Below are positions 7,373 to 16,632 of a DNA stretch of 64,000 bases, piece by piece. The position numbers and the translations under genes are program-made. The notes beneath the pieces are model-generated. The model saw only the letters and a list, made by a program, of their open reading frames with translations, had not been told where the DNA came from and searched no databases. The DNA comes from Pseudarthrobacter sp. BIM B-2242 (GTDB lineage Bacteria > Actinomycetota > Actinomycetes > Actinomycetales > Micrococcaceae), in assembly GCF_014764445.1 (NCBI RefSeq), contig NZ_CP061722.1:186001-250000 (forward strand), in the 5' to 3' direction. The first letter of the stretch is position 1. Every line of letters begins with the position of its first letter.

Positions 7373-8152
7373 TTGAGTACTCCTGCAGGCTGGTATCCAG
7401 ACCCAAGCGACAACGGTTCACTGCGCTGGTGGGATGGTTCTACGTGGACGACCCATACGCAAGTTCGACCACAACAGCCCCTGACGAGCGCTCCCGCGCA
7501 AGCGCAGGAGGTAGGTCGGGAGCAATCGGAGCCTCTAGCTGTCTTGAGCACTGCAGAAAGCACCGCTTCATCAGAGCAGTCTCACAAGAAGAAGCCCGGT
7601 CCTTCGACTTACATCGTCGGCGGAATATTGACTCTCCTCGCTATTGGCGGCATTGCAAGCGGCGGCATCTGGTCTGGCTTGATATTCCTAGCTACCGCAG
7701 GAATCCTAACGGGCCTCTATGTGGTCATCACTGGCCGGCGCTCTTGGGCAATGCTGCAGGGGCGCAAACTGGGCCTGATCGTCGTCGGCGGGTCATTGGT
7801 CCTCAACCTAGTCGCGGTGAGCATCTTTTCATCGTTGAATCCCGCAACGTCTGTCACCGCCGACCAGGCAGCGTCGGTGCCAGCTCCCGCTTCATCTCCC
7901 GCGCCGGAGTCTCCCGTGGCGGCGCCGACGCCTGAAGATCCTGCACCTGCGCCCGCGGCCGAACCCGCCCCAGTTGCTGAAATAGCGGCCCCACCTGCGC
8001 CTGTGGCAGACCCTGCGCCGGTTAATGTCACCTACGAGAACTGCGCTGAGGTTCGGGCCGCGGGTAAGGCACCTCTGCTGCGGGGACAACCGGGATACAC
8101 GGCGAAGATGGATTCGGACGGTGACGGCGTGGCTTGTGAGAAGAAAAAGTAG
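7373..8152 (+). CDS. DUF2510 / excalibur-domain membrane protein
   Basis: 259 aa. Residues 1-30 are a DUF2510 module (AGWYPDPSDNGSLRWWDGST). Hydrophobic segments lie at about 75-115 (IVGGILTLLAIGGIASGGIW and following) and about 130-150. A Pro/Ala-rich linker leads to a C-terminal excalibur domain (YENCAEVRAAGKAPL, DSDGDGVACEKKK), a calcium-binding type fold. The start is a TTG with GAGGA 6 nt upstream, which puts DUF2510 at the N-terminus as usual; the frame from 7259 would cross the promoter. Probably a cell-envelope protein with the excalibur domain outside; role unknown. Confidence 0.88.
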   Translation: MSTPAGWYPDPSDNGSLRWWDGSTWTTHTQVRPQQPLTSAPAQAQEVGREQSEPLAVLSTAESTASSEQSHKKKPGPSTYIVGGILTLLAIGGIASGGIWSGLIFLATAGILTGLYVVITGRRSWAMLQGRKLGLIVVGGSLVLNLVAVSIFSSLNPATSVTADQAASVPAPASSPAPESPVAAPTPEDPAPAPAAEPAPVAEIAAPPAPVADPAPVNVTYENCAEVRAAGKAPLLRGQPGYTAKMDSDGDGVACEKKK

Positions 8153-8218
8153 GACGGGCCCTTCAGCACACAGAGTCTAGATCGCACCGTCATCTAGGTG
8201 CACCCGCCAACGGAAAAC

Positions 8219-8232
8219 CTACGCATGTTCAG
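8219..8232 (+). promoter_or_regulatory. Class 2 motif upstream of the type III R-M operon
   Basis: CTACGCATGTTCAG ending 4 nt before the ATG at 8237. The message is leaderless or has a leader of only a few nucleotides. Confidence 0.5.
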
Positions 8233-8236
8233 TCGC

Positions 8237-10333
8237 ATGAGCTTGAACATTGCGGAGGCTGCAGGCGCCGGGCATCTACCGGCAGCGGTCACAGTTACCC
8301 CTCCACGGGCAGAGACTACGTCCAGCCTGGAGCGGTACCTGGCAGAGATTTCCGACCCGATACTCCGCGAGAACCTGTCTCGCGAGATTGGCAGCCTGAA
8401 GCGCGAGTTCGGACTGGTCTTCGAGCGCCACCACCCGGAGGGCATCCGCCTGCCGAAGCACACTGTGAAGCGCGGCTCCAAGGTTGTGGTCAGCACGGTA
8501 AACGGCAAACCCAACAAGGACTCGGAATTCTACCGCGTACACAGGCTGAACCGAGACGAATCGACAGCCCTGCTCGTGGACGCCGAGGGCAACGAAGCGA
8601 TCCACCCGATCGCCAACCTGACCGTGGCTAAGGAATTCGGCGACGTCATGTACCCCGGGCTCCGGAAGCTCTCCGAGATCCGCCGCGGGGCTCCGGAAGC
8701 TCCCGTCCACACGATCATCAACGGCGAGAACTACCACGCCCTCGAAGCCCTCCAGTACACGCACACCGGCAAGGTTGACCTGATCTACATCGACCCGCCC
8801 TACAACACCGGCAACGCCGATTGGAAATACAACGACCGCTACGTCGACGCCAAGGATGGCTACCGGCATAGCAAATGGCTCTCCTTCATGGAGAAAAGAC
8901 TCGCCATCGCCAAGACGTTGCTCAAGCCGACCGGTGTACTTATCATGGCAATCGGCGACGACGAGCACCACCGCTTGCGCCTTCTGGCTGACGACGTACT
9001 TGGTGAGGGAAACTTCATCTCAAACATTGTTTGGCAGGGTGGCCGCAAGAACGATTCCCGATTCATCTCCAATGGTGCTGACTACATGCTGGTCTACGCC
9101 CGCAACCGTGAGCTACTCGTCGAACGAGACGTCAGGTGGCGTGAGGCGAAGCAGGGGCTGGACCTTGTTCTCAATGAAGCGGAGCGTCTCTGGGAAGAGG
9201 CTGGGCACAACGCCGCTGAGGCGTCCGTAAAGTTCAAGAGGTGGCTACGGGCCCTGCCCCGCGAGGTTGCCATGCCAGGGGTCACTCGTTACGACCAGCT
9301 TGAAGAAGGAACGGGCCGCCCCTTCAATGCAGATAAGGACATGGGTTGGCCTGGTGGCGGCGGTCCGCGATTTGACGTGCTCCATCCCATAACCCAAAAG
9401 CCAGTCTCGGTTCCCACAGGTGGCTGGCGGTTTACGACACCGGCCCGCATGCAAGAGGAAATCGACGCCGGAAGGGTGCAGTTCGGACCCGACGAACGCA
9501 AGATCCCACGAGGCAAGAGCTACCTGGATGAAATCGACTCGCAAGTTGCGATGTCGGTATTCGATGCCGACCGCACCGCTGCCTCCAAGGCTCTCTTCAA
9601 TATTCTGGGCGACAAGCGTTTTCCATTTCCGAAGGACCAGTTAGTCCTGTCGCGCTGGTTTCGCTTGATGGCGCCCACGGACGCCGTGATCCTGGACTTC
9701 TTCGGCGGGTCTGGGACAACCGCTGAAGCAGTAATTCGTTTGAACGCCGAAGACAGCGGGTCCCGCCAAGCCATCCTCGTCACCAACAACGAACTGTCCA
9801 AAGCCGACGACACGAAACTCCGTAAGGCCGGGCACCAGCCGGGTGACGACGAGTACGAGGCCCTGGGCGTTTTCCACCACGTGACCAAGCCGCGCCTCGA
9901 AACCGTGGTGACCGGTGTCCGTGAGGACGGTTCGAAGTACAGCGACGGCCTGGACGCGAACATCGCGTTCTTCGAGCTGACCTACCTGGACGAACCCGAG
10001 ATCGTCACAGGCCGTGCATTCAACGACCTGGCCGGACTGTTCTGGCTCAAGGCAGGCGGCATCGGCGGGACCGTCGAGCTTACGGCTGGCGCCAAGGCGG
10101 ACGGCTTTGCGATCTCCGCGTCGGGACGCACTGCAGTCCTGTTCACGCCTGGTAGGGCCCAGGCCCTCGCAGGGAAGTTAGCAGCCACCGAGCACGCCAT
10201 CTCCCACCTCTTCATCGTCACGGACTCAGAAGCCCAGGGCGACGAAGCGGCAACACACTTCCCCGGCGGAATCACCGTCGAACGAATCTACGGCAACTAC
10301 CTGGAGGCGTTCCAGGTCAACAGGAAGGACTGA
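8237..10333 (+). CDS. mod: Type III restriction-modification DNA methyltransferase (Mod)
   Basis: 698 aa, adenine-N6 type. Catalytic motif DPPYNTG at 186-192 comes before the AdoMet-binding FGGSGTT at 489-495, the order of type III (beta class) enzymes. The central ~250 residues between motifs would carry the target recognition part. It modifies the host DNA and forms a complex with Res (10851). The start at 8237 is chosen because upstream ATGs lie in or before the class 2 promoter. No frameshift or stretch of simple repeats suggesting phase variation is visible. First of four tightly spaced genes. Confidence 0.95.
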   Translation: MSLNIAEAAGAGHLPAAVTVTPPRAETTSSLERYLAEISDPILRENLSREIGSLKREFGLVFERHHPEGIRLPKHTVKRGSKVVVSTVNGKPNKDSEFYRVHRLNRDESTALLVDAEGNEAIHPIANLTVAKEFGDVMYPGLRKLSEIRRGAPEAPVHTIINGENYHALEALQYTHTGKVDLIYIDPPYNTGNADWKYNDRYVDAKDGYRHSKWLSFMEKRLAIAKTLLKPTGVLIMAIGDDEHHRLRLLADDVLGEGNFISNIVWQGGRKNDSRFISNGADYMLVYARNRELLVERDVRWREAKQGLDLVLNEAERLWEEAGHNAAEASVKFKRWLRALPREVAMPGVTRYDQLEEGTGRPFNADKDMGWPGGGGPRFDVLHPITQKPVSVPTGGWRFTTPARMQEEIDAGRVQFGPDERKIPRGKSYLDEIDSQVAMSVFDADRTAASKALFNILGDKRFPFPKDQLVLSRWFRLMAPTDAVILDFFGGSGTTAEAVIRLNAEDSGSRQAILVTNNELSKADDTKLRKAGHQPGDDEYEALGVFHHVTKPRLETVVTGVREDGSKYSDGLDANIAFFELTYLDEPEIVTGRAFNDLAGLFWLKAGGIGGTVELTAGAKADGFAISASGRTAVLFTPGRAQALAGKLAATEHAISHLFIVTDSEAQGDEAATHFPGGITVERIYGNYLEAFQVNRKD

Positions 10334-10335
10334 AC

Positions 10336-10854
10336 ATGACCTCCGCCAGCGGCGTTGTCTTGAGAATGAACGGAGGGCCGGACGTCCATTTCGAGGACGT
10401 CGACGAAATCGGCTTTTCGTACACACCCTGGGAGTCCGAGTACGACGTCCAGCCGACGTTTTCCCCAATCTTCACTCTGCGTTCTGTAGCCAGCATGCCA
10501 GGTGAACCACATCGCCCGCGCATCGCCAGAGGTCCACTGGAGGTAGGCGATCAGAGTCAGCTGATCGACCTCTCCCAAATCTCCGAAGCCGTCAACAAGG
10601 TTGTAGCGGGGACTCCACTCCCTCCAGATGCTCCGAAGCGGAGGGTGCTGGTAACCATTCGCTCATCGGCCGGCTGGTTCCGCACGCAAATGCCCGAACT
10701 CTGGGCCGCTGAGTTCTTCTCCCAGATCGGTCAGAAAATTCATCATGCAATGACACACCACGGCCTCACGCTCCACGAAGGCCTGATCGAGGACATTGCC
10801 ACCACGAGGCACCACCCCCTGATGTCACTCGTTACCGGACAGGACGCTAAGTGA
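10336..10854 (+). CDS. Hypothetical protein inside the type III R-M operon
   Basis: 172 aa, starting 2 nt after mod and overlapping res by 4 nt, so it is translated with both. No family recognised. N-terminal SGVVLRMNGGPDVHFEDVDE and a later segment RRVLVTIRSSAGWF look beta-rich; the C-terminal part is helical (QIGQKIHHAMTHHG). Position between mod and res suggests an accessory subunit, assembly factor or regulator, but this is inference from context only. Confidence 0.8.
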   Translation: MTSASGVVLRMNGGPDVHFEDVDEIGFSYTPWESEYDVQPTFSPIFTLRSVASMPGEPHRPRIARGPLEVGDQSQLIDLSQISEAVNKVVAGTPLPPDAPKRRVLVTIRSSAGWFRTQMPELWAAEFFSQIGQKIHHAMTHHGLTLHEGLIEDIATTRHHPLMSLVTGQDAK

Positions 10855-13439
10855 AATTCACCCTCACCGACTACCAGCATGACGTCACTAACACCGTCGT
10901 CCAGCGGCTCAACGCCGCTGTGGCCATGTTCGACAATGACGGGGCTCGGTCCGCCGTCGGCCTGACAGCACCCACAGGAGCCGGCAAGACCGTCATCGCC
11001 ACCGCAATCCTGGAGAAGCTCCTGTTCGGCGGCGGGATCCAGTCTCCGAACAAAAACCTGACGGTGCTGTGGCTGACTGATGACCCGTCTCTAAACGAGC
11101 AGTCCCGCGACAAGATCCTCAAGGCGTCCTCGCTGATCCAGCCCTCGCAGATCGAGATGATCGACTCCACCTACGACCGCGAGGTCCTGGAGTCGGGCAA
11201 GATCCACTTCATCAACATCGGCCGGCTCGCCCAGGGCGCGACCTCCCACATTGCCACGGGGGATTCCCGCCGCTGGTCGCTGTGGGAGACGATCGGCAAC
11301 ACGGTCGCGCGCCGCAACCGGGACTTCCTGTTCATCGTCGACGAGGCCCACCGCGGCTCGGATTTCAAGACCGGAGACAAGAAGACGATCATGCGGACTA
11401 TCTTGGATGGCGGCCCGGTCGAATTCCCGGACGGCGCCGGCAACAAGAAGACCATCGTGAACGTCCCGGTCGGCGTCATGCTCGGCATCTCGGCCACGCC
11501 GAAGAAGTTCGAGGACGCCATGAACGGCGCAGCTGACCGCACTCTCTTCAAGGTCGCTGCGGACACCGCCAAGGTCCGCGACTCCGGCATGATCAAGGAC
11601 CTGATCAACGTGAACCACCCGAGTGACAACCAGCCCACTGACGACACGCTCGTGCGGGCAGCCGTCCGCGACCTCATTTCCTACACCAAGCTGTGGGAGG
11701 AGGAAGGCGCAGTCTCCGGCGGCATCCACACCGTCAAGCCGCTGCTGGTCGTCCAGGTTCCCGACAAGGTCTCCGAGGCGACCCTGGGCAACCTGGTGTC
11801 CTCCATGACGGCAGAGTGGAGTGGGCTGAAGCAGGAGACAGGCAAGGCCCCGGTCATCGTCCACTCCTTCGGCGAGAAAAAGCACATCGACCTGCCCGAT
11901 GGCCGCATGGTCCCGTACATGGCGCCGCAAAACATCGAGGAGAACCAGCACGTCCGGGTCGTTCTGTTCAAGGCTGCCCTGACCACCGGCTGGGACTGCC
12001 CCCGCGCCGAAGTTATGGTGTCGCTGCGCGCGGCCAAAGAGCACACCTCCATCGCGCAGCTCATCGGCCGCATGGTCCGCACCCCGGTGGCCGGCCGGAT
12101 CGATACCGAGGGCCTGGATGAGCTCAACTCGGTCTCCCTCTACCTGCCGCACTACGACAAGGACGAGGTCGCCAAGGTGGTGTCAGCCTTCGTAGGTGAC
12201 GCCGACGTCGAGGTCCCGGTTGCCGTGAACCCAGTGGAGCTCGCCCGCACTACAGGCATCCCCGACGAACTCTGGGAGATCGTCCTGCCGAAAGAGGTCA
12301 AGCCCAAGAGGACCTTTGCCTCCGAGACTGCGCGCCTGGCCACCCTCGGCACGCGCCTGGACGGCTTCAAGATTGGCAACCCGTACAACCCCGGGGTGAC
12401 GCTGACGCAGGAAGTGGAGAACTGGGTGTCAGCCAATCTCATGGCGTCCTACCTGCGACTGCAGGCTGGCATCGACGAGGACGCCGCCGGCCTGCTAGAG
12501 GTCACCTACGACCGGGTTGGCTACGACCAGTACACCGGCCAGACCATGACCACCACCGCGCTGGCCGTGCGCACTTCAGCGACCAACATCCGGGAGCTTC
12601 ACAAGAAGGCAGAAGCCCGAATGCCGGATGCCTCCGGAAGCTGGCTCTACAACGCCCTCTACGCGCTGCTCGGCGACCATGAGGAAGCCGTTGCGCGACT
12701 CTCCGCCATGTCAGTCCACGAGGAGGTCATCAAGGAACTGGAAGGGGCGGCGAGCCGGCTCATCGACTCGTGGCGTCGCGACTTCCAGCCTGCCCTGTCG
12801 CGCCTGGCCGTCGATTCGAGAGTGAGCCTGGACGAGGTCTGGCACCCTCACGGGGTGCCTATCGCAAAGGACTTCACCCTCCCCAAGGCCGTGAAGACCC
12901 GTACCCAGAAAGTCGTCACCGACGGTAAGGGCAAGGCCACGCTGGAAGACCTGGAGACGTTCAAGCGGCACCTGTTCGCAGACGCCCGGGGCGACTTCCC
13001 GATGGCCGCCACCGGCTGGGAAAGGGACGTCATTGCCAAGGAGCTGGCGCAGCCCGGCCTGCTCGGCTGGTACCGGAACCCGTCCGCCGGAGCCGGTGGG
13101 CTCTCCGTCTCCTACGTCGAAGGCGGAGTGGACAAGTCCATGTTCCCTGACTTCCTGTTCTTCTACCAGGTCGACGGCAGGGTCGTCGTGGACATCGTCG
13201 ACCCGCACAACCACAGCCTGGGCGATACCCCGGGCAAGTGGGCCGCGCTATCTCGGTTCGCCCGCCAGAACCCCGGTAAATTCCGCCGGGTCGCCGCAGT
13301 CATCAAGAACAAGGCCGGCGTCCTGAAGTCCCTGGAGCTCACGGGCCGTGCAAACACCGTTCTGGAGGACAAGATCGCGGCTGCATCCGGTGGGGAAGAC
13401 ATCGCGGCGCTGTTCGAAGAGTACGGCGGGACTTACTGA
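10851..13439 (+). CDS. res: Type III restriction enzyme subunit (Res), superfamily 2 helicase/nuclease
   Basis: 862 aa. Walker A TAPTGAGKT near 40-47, DEAH box VDEAHRG near 163, helicase C-terminal motif QLIGRMVRTP near 402. A C-terminal nuclease region follows near 765-790 (PDFLFFYQ, VVVDIVDPH), compatible with a PD-(D/E)XK fold though the catalytic set is not fully clear. It translocates on or along DNA with ATP and cuts unmodified DNA when complexed with Mod. Length is within the family's range, and it appears intact. Confidence 0.94.
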   Translation: MKFTLTDYQHDVTNTVVQRLNAAVAMFDNDGARSAVGLTAPTGAGKTVIATAILEKLLFGGGIQSPNKNLTVLWLTDDPSLNEQSRDKILKASSLIQPSQIEMIDSTYDREVLESGKIHFINIGRLAQGATSHIATGDSRRWSLWETIGNTVARRNRDFLFIVDEAHRGSDFKTGDKKTIMRTILDGGPVEFPDGAGNKKTIVNVPVGVMLGISATPKKFEDAMNGAADRTLFKVAADTAKVRDSGMIKDLINVNHPSDNQPTDDTLVRAAVRDLISYTKLWEEEGAVSGGIHTVKPLLVVQVPDKVSEATLGNLVSSMTAEWSGLKQETGKAPVIVHSFGEKKHIDLPDGRMVPYMAPQNIEENQHVRVVLFKAALTTGWDCPRAEVMVSLRAAKEHTSIAQLIGRMVRTPVAGRIDTEGLDELNSVSLYLPHYDKDEVAKVVSAFVGDADVEVPVAVNPVELARTTGIPDELWEIVLPKEVKPKRTFASETARLATLGTRLDGFKIGNPYNPGVTLTQEVENWVSANLMASYLRLQAGIDEDAAGLLEVTYDRVGYDQYTGQTMTTTALAVRTSATNIRELHKKAEARMPDASGSWLYNALYALLGDHEEAVARLSAMSVHEEVIKELEGAASRLIDSWRRDFQPALSRLAVDSRVSLDEVWHPHGVPIAKDFTLPKAVKTRTQKVVTDGKGKATLEDLETFKRHLFADARGDFPMAATGWERDVIAKELAQPGLLGWYRNPSAGAGGLSVSYVEGGVDKSMFPDFLFFYQVDGRVVVDIVDPHNHSLGDTPGKWAALSRFARQNPGKFRRVAAVIKNKAGVLKSLELTGRANTVLEDKIAAASGGEDIAALFEEYGGTY

Positions 13440-14296
13440 TGGAAACCACGGCCGACTCCTTGCCTCCGGCTCCTGGCCTGCTCGCGACGGGGTACGACGT
13501 ACTGGAGAAAATCCAGATGCTTGTGCCGATGGTGGATTTGCTCGATTTCCTCGACGAGGTTGGGGGTGAGCTCGAAGAAGACGAAATCAAAGAGGACGCG
13601 ATGGGTTACGCGTACGACAGAATTTCGGACTCAGCGCGAGCGTACATGGGCGCCTCAGTGGGCCATCTCGGGGCCCTGAAGGATCTGTTGGAGCCCCAAC
13701 TGGAGTATCTGCGTAGGCAGGGAAAATCATGTTTCCCTGCACGGTCTGAAGAGGGTGAAATTCGACATGTAAGGTCACTTCTCATGCTGTGTCGAGCGGG
13801 GCTTGAAGGCGCAGCTCAAGCGCTCCTATTGCTCAAACCCGACAGCTCGGCTGACCGGATCAAGAATCACATGCAACTTGTCTTCGTGGACCTCAACGAA
13901 GAAATCTCTGCCCAGGGCGAGATTGAAAGGGAGACAGATCCCGCAGTTGTTAAGCGTGAATTCACCGCCAGGTACGGCCATGTTCCTCGTTTCGGGTACA
14001 AGGCGCTGGTCCGGGAAGCCGCAGTAATGATGGGTGAAGATCCAGATTCGTGGGAAAGGATGTGGCGCGGGGCCAGCGCCGCTACTCACGGTCGGGTATG
14101 GGTCAATTACTCTATGACGGACGTGGGCCCCGCGGGCCTTTTGAGTCTTGCCTCCGCCGCCACGAACACGCTCTGCGAGTCATTCAAGTTCTTTATGCAG
14201 AGAGGAGCAGTCCCGATTGCAACCCTGTGCATGGACGACATCCTGGGCGAGTTGATGGCAGCCGATCCCGACGTCTGGTTCGCAAGTATCCGGTAG
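13439..14296 (+). CDS. Hypothetical protein at the end of the R-M operon (possible HEPN-like)
   Basis: 285 aa, start overlapping the res stop by 1 nt (TGATG), so probably co-translated. All-helical, with LLMLCRAGLEGAAQALLLLK and a C-terminal RMWRGASAATHGRVW. The R...H arrangement (Arg, six residues, His) is reminiscent of HEPN-type ribonuclease motifs, but this is weak evidence. Base composition looks less GC-rich than mod and res, which may mean separate acquisition. It could be an abortive-infection partner of the R-M system; unproven. Confidence 0.75.
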   Translation: METTADSLPPAPGLLATGYDVLEKIQMLVPMVDLLDFLDEVGGELEEDEIKEDAMGYAYDRISDSARAYMGASVGHLGALKDLLEPQLEYLRRQGKSCFPARSEEGEIRHVRSLLMLCRAGLEGAAQALLLLKPDSSADRIKNHMQLVFVDLNEEISAQGEIERETDPAVVKREFTARYGHVPRFGYKALVREAAVMMGEDPDSWERMWRGASAATHGRVWVNYSMTDVGPAGLLSLASAATNTLCESFKFFMQRGAVPIATLCMDDILGELMAADPDVWFASIR

Positions 14297-14365
14297 CCGA
14301 ACGTCTTGCTGACAGCACCACGGCAATATCCGCCTTCTAGGGCTCAGGTTGAGCCGCGCAAACAT

Positions 14366-14395
14366 GGATACGGCCTTCACCTCGTCCGCACACAT
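14366..14395 (+). promoter_or_regulatory. Class 1 leaderless promoter for 14403
   Basis: CCGCACACAT at 14386-14395, 7 nt before the ATG at 14403. The -35 part reads GGATAC. A small hairpin GGCTCA / TGAGCC (14341-14354) just upstream may end the R-M transcript. Confidence 0.55.
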
Positions 14396-14402
14396 GGTCC
14401 CC

Positions 14403-15188
14403 ATGGACATCATCTTCGTGAGCTTTGACGACACCCTCCCGGTTCCGGCCCTGGCTTCGCCGTTCGCGTTGCCACGCGAGTCGGTGATCGACCTTTTCGA
14501 GCGCGGACGTGCGTTGACGCAGCTTCAGTGGCACAAGGACCGGGTGTTGATCCGGCCGGAGGATGAAGACGACTGGAAGAACGCCGAGGAGGTTCGGCGC
14601 ATCGTGGTCGAGGACGTAGAGCTCTACGACTTCACCGGGTCCATCTACGAGTTCAACATCGACACCGAGCGGATGGACGATCTGGGCTACCGCGCCTACT
14701 TCGTCCCTGGTGGAGGCATTGCCGTGCAGTGCCCTGCGACCACCGTAGGCACCGCAGCCGATCGAATCTTCTACGACCTGCACCTGAGCTTCGGTAAGTA
14801 TGCTCCTGATCGTCTTAACTCCTGGGCCGAGTACGCCTCACAGGTGCCCAACCTTGAGCGAGTCTTCGCTCTTGCCGGCGTCGAGAGGCACGAGAAGGGT
14901 AAACAGGCGAAGGTAGCCTACCGGGTCGATAACTGGCTGGCCCACCGCGCTGTGCTCCAGGATGCTGAAGGCACGGTCCGCGCCGATAAACTGGCTCTCG
15001 GGGATGTCGTAGACGCTGCAGACGTCCGCTGGTGGTCCCACACGACCCAACGTGTCACCTACCAGGTCTCCGCCATTGAGCCAGCCGACAACGGCAACCT
15101 GACCATCACGTTCGTCTCCGGCAATGATCGGGACCGAGTTCTCACTGTCCCTGCCAACCGCCGATTCTCGAAGGTCGTTGATGCCTAA
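14403..15188 (+). CDS. Hypothetical protein, 261 aa
   Basis: Start at 14403 (MDIIFVSFDDTLPVP) is set by the 7-nt spacing to the class 1 motif; an upstream ATG at 14349 would include the promoter. Soluble, no signal peptide. The C-terminal ~60 residues look like a beta-rich domain (TQRVTYQVSAIEPADNGNLT, DRVLTVPANRRF). No family recognised. Its position after the R-M operon does not show a link, since it has its own promoter. Confidence 0.75.
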   Translation: MDIIFVSFDDTLPVPALASPFALPRESVIDLFERGRALTQLQWHKDRVLIRPEDEDDWKNAEEVRRIVVEDVELYDFTGSIYEFNIDTERMDDLGYRAYFVPGGGIAVQCPATTVGTAADRIFYDLHLSFGKYAPDRLNSWAEYASQVPNLERVFALAGVERHEKGKQAKVAYRVDNWLAHRAVLQDAEGTVRADKLALGDVVDAADVRWWSHTTQRVTYQVSAIEPADNGNLTITFVSGNDRDRVLTVPANRRFSKVVDA

Positions 15189-15261
15189 GGCCACCCGCAT
15201 CAGATGTGGAGTTTCTGTTGGATAGCCTGAGACTACTGCTCATCATCAATTGGGGGAACCG

Positions 15262-15891
15262 ATGAAGCGCCTTGCCGCCCTGCTCATTGCCGTGCCGTTG
15301 CTCCTGACCGGATGCGTTGTGCCCTACGGCGGGGCCACACCGACGGCGACCGCCAGTGCGCCGCCGGACGGCGCGAAGGTCTACTCGACGCTGGACGAGG
15401 CCGGGATAGAGCAGATCAAGGACGACAAGAGAGCCCGCCTGGATATGACGGCGGGAAACCTGAAGAAGTCGGGTGTTGGCCTGGATGACGGAGCTGCCGA
15501 GGCCCCGAGTGTCCACATCACCGATGGGGTCATGGACCTGGTCATCGAGGCTCCCTACACGGACATCACGGCGCAAACAGACCGGTTGCGCCTGAACGGC
15601 TTGAACAGGCGGGCGGACTTCACAGAGGTCACGTACTTCCTGACCGCCGGCTCCCTGGAGGAGCTGTCCGGGCTGATCCGGGACGGCGTGGGCCGCTACG
15701 GCATTCCCAGCGAGCCGGCAGAGCGCTGGATCGAGTCCATCTCGGCCAAGCCTGATCAGAGGAGCGACTTCGCCATAGCACCGGGTACCTTGACCGGTCT
15801 GCAGGTCACGTACGACCTCCGCTATGACGGTTCGAAGGAGACCCAGGTCATCATCGTGCACGTGAGTCCGCTGCCCAGCAAGACGAGCTGA
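15262..15891 (+). CDS. Predicted lipoprotein, 209 aa
   Basis: Signal peptide MKRLAALLIAVPLLLTGC with a lipobox LLTGC (Cys18), followed by a Thr/Ala/Pro linker, so a membrane-anchored extracellular lipoprotein. The mature part contains DLVIEAPYTDITAQTDRLRL and looks like a two-layer alpha/beta domain. Start from GGGGGAACCG just before the ATG. No specific family recognised. Confidence 0.8.
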   Translation: MKRLAALLIAVPLLLTGCVVPYGGATPTATASAPPDGAKVYSTLDEAGIEQIKDDKRARLDMTAGNLKKSGVGLDDGAAEAPSVHITDGVMDLVIEAPYTDITAQTDRLRLNGLNRRADFTEVTYFLTAGSLEELSGLIRDGVGRYGIPSEPAERWIESISAKPDQRSDFAIAPGTLTGLQVTYDLRYDGSKETQVIIVHVSPLPSKTS

Positions 15892-16008
15892 CTGAAGCAG
15901 CCCTTATAGGTGGGCAGATGCTTGGAAAGCCTTGATTGAAAGCTGTCCTTTGCCAGGGCCGTGCACATGTAATCTGACTTCAACCATCACTACGTCCTGG
16001 GGGATGCA

Positions 16009-16629
16009 ATGACCGAGAACTACCCGCCGGTGCCGCCGGCTCCGCAACAGCCTGAAGGCCAGCCGTTCACGGCGCCCGGCAACTTCCAGGGCAGCCAGCA
16101 GCCGCCGCAGTACACCCAGGCACCGCCGCCGGCGTACGGTCAGCAGCCCTACCCGCAGCAACCCCATAGCCAGCAGCAGTACGGGCAGCCCCAGTACGCT
16201 CCCTACCCGCCGCAGCAGTACGCCCAGCAGTGGTCCCAACCAGTGGCACCGAAGCCCAAAGCTTCGGGCTTCCGGGTCGCCGCCGGCATCGTCGGTATCG
16301 TGCTGGGCTTTATCCTGCTGCTCGCGTCCGGTGTCGGTTTTGGGGCCAACGTAATCGCCGGCCTCCTCCTGCTGATCGCCGCCCTGGGCAACATCGCCGC
16401 CGGGATCGTGCTCCTGGCAATGCAGCGCGGAAAGACCCGCGGCGCCCCGATTACCGCCATCAGCTTCGCCGGCTTTGCCCTGCTCGCAGCAATCATGGCC
16501 ATCCCGTTCGCCGGCGGAGCGATCCTCTTCTTCACCGTCCTCCTGGCGGTCCCGCTCCTCGTCCTCATGGGTATGGGTCTCTCGCGCGAGATGAAGGAAG
16601 AAGCCTCGCCCTCATACTCGGGCAGCTGA
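16009..16629 (+). CDS. Pro/Gln/Tyr-rich membrane protein, 206 aa
   Basis: Residues 1-85 are a low-complexity PQQPY-type cytoplasmic tail. Hydrophobic segments follow at about 88-110, 113-135, 146-165 and 167-187, giving four predicted membrane helices. The pattern is common for actinobacterial envelope proteins of unknown role. Upstream, GTGCACATG at 15960-15968 is a weak variant of the class 1 motif with a leader and GGGGGAT before the ATG. Likely first gene of an operon with 16633 and 17159. Confidence 0.78.
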   Translation: MTENYPPVPPAPQQPEGQPFTAPGNFQGSQQPPQYTQAPPPAYGQQPYPQQPHSQQQYGQPQYAPYPPQQYAQQWSQPVAPKPKASGFRVAAGIVGIVLGFILLLASGVGFGANVIAGLLLLIAALGNIAAGIVLLAMQRGKTRGAPITAISFAGFALLAAIMAIPFAGGAILFFTVLLAVPLLVLMGMGLSREMKEEASPSYSGS

Positions 16630-16632
16630 CAC

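Noticed and set aside
15959..15968. GTGCACATG before the 16009 gene as a full class 1 promoter
   Set aside because: The core differs at several positions and no -35 fits; mentioned only as a weak variant.
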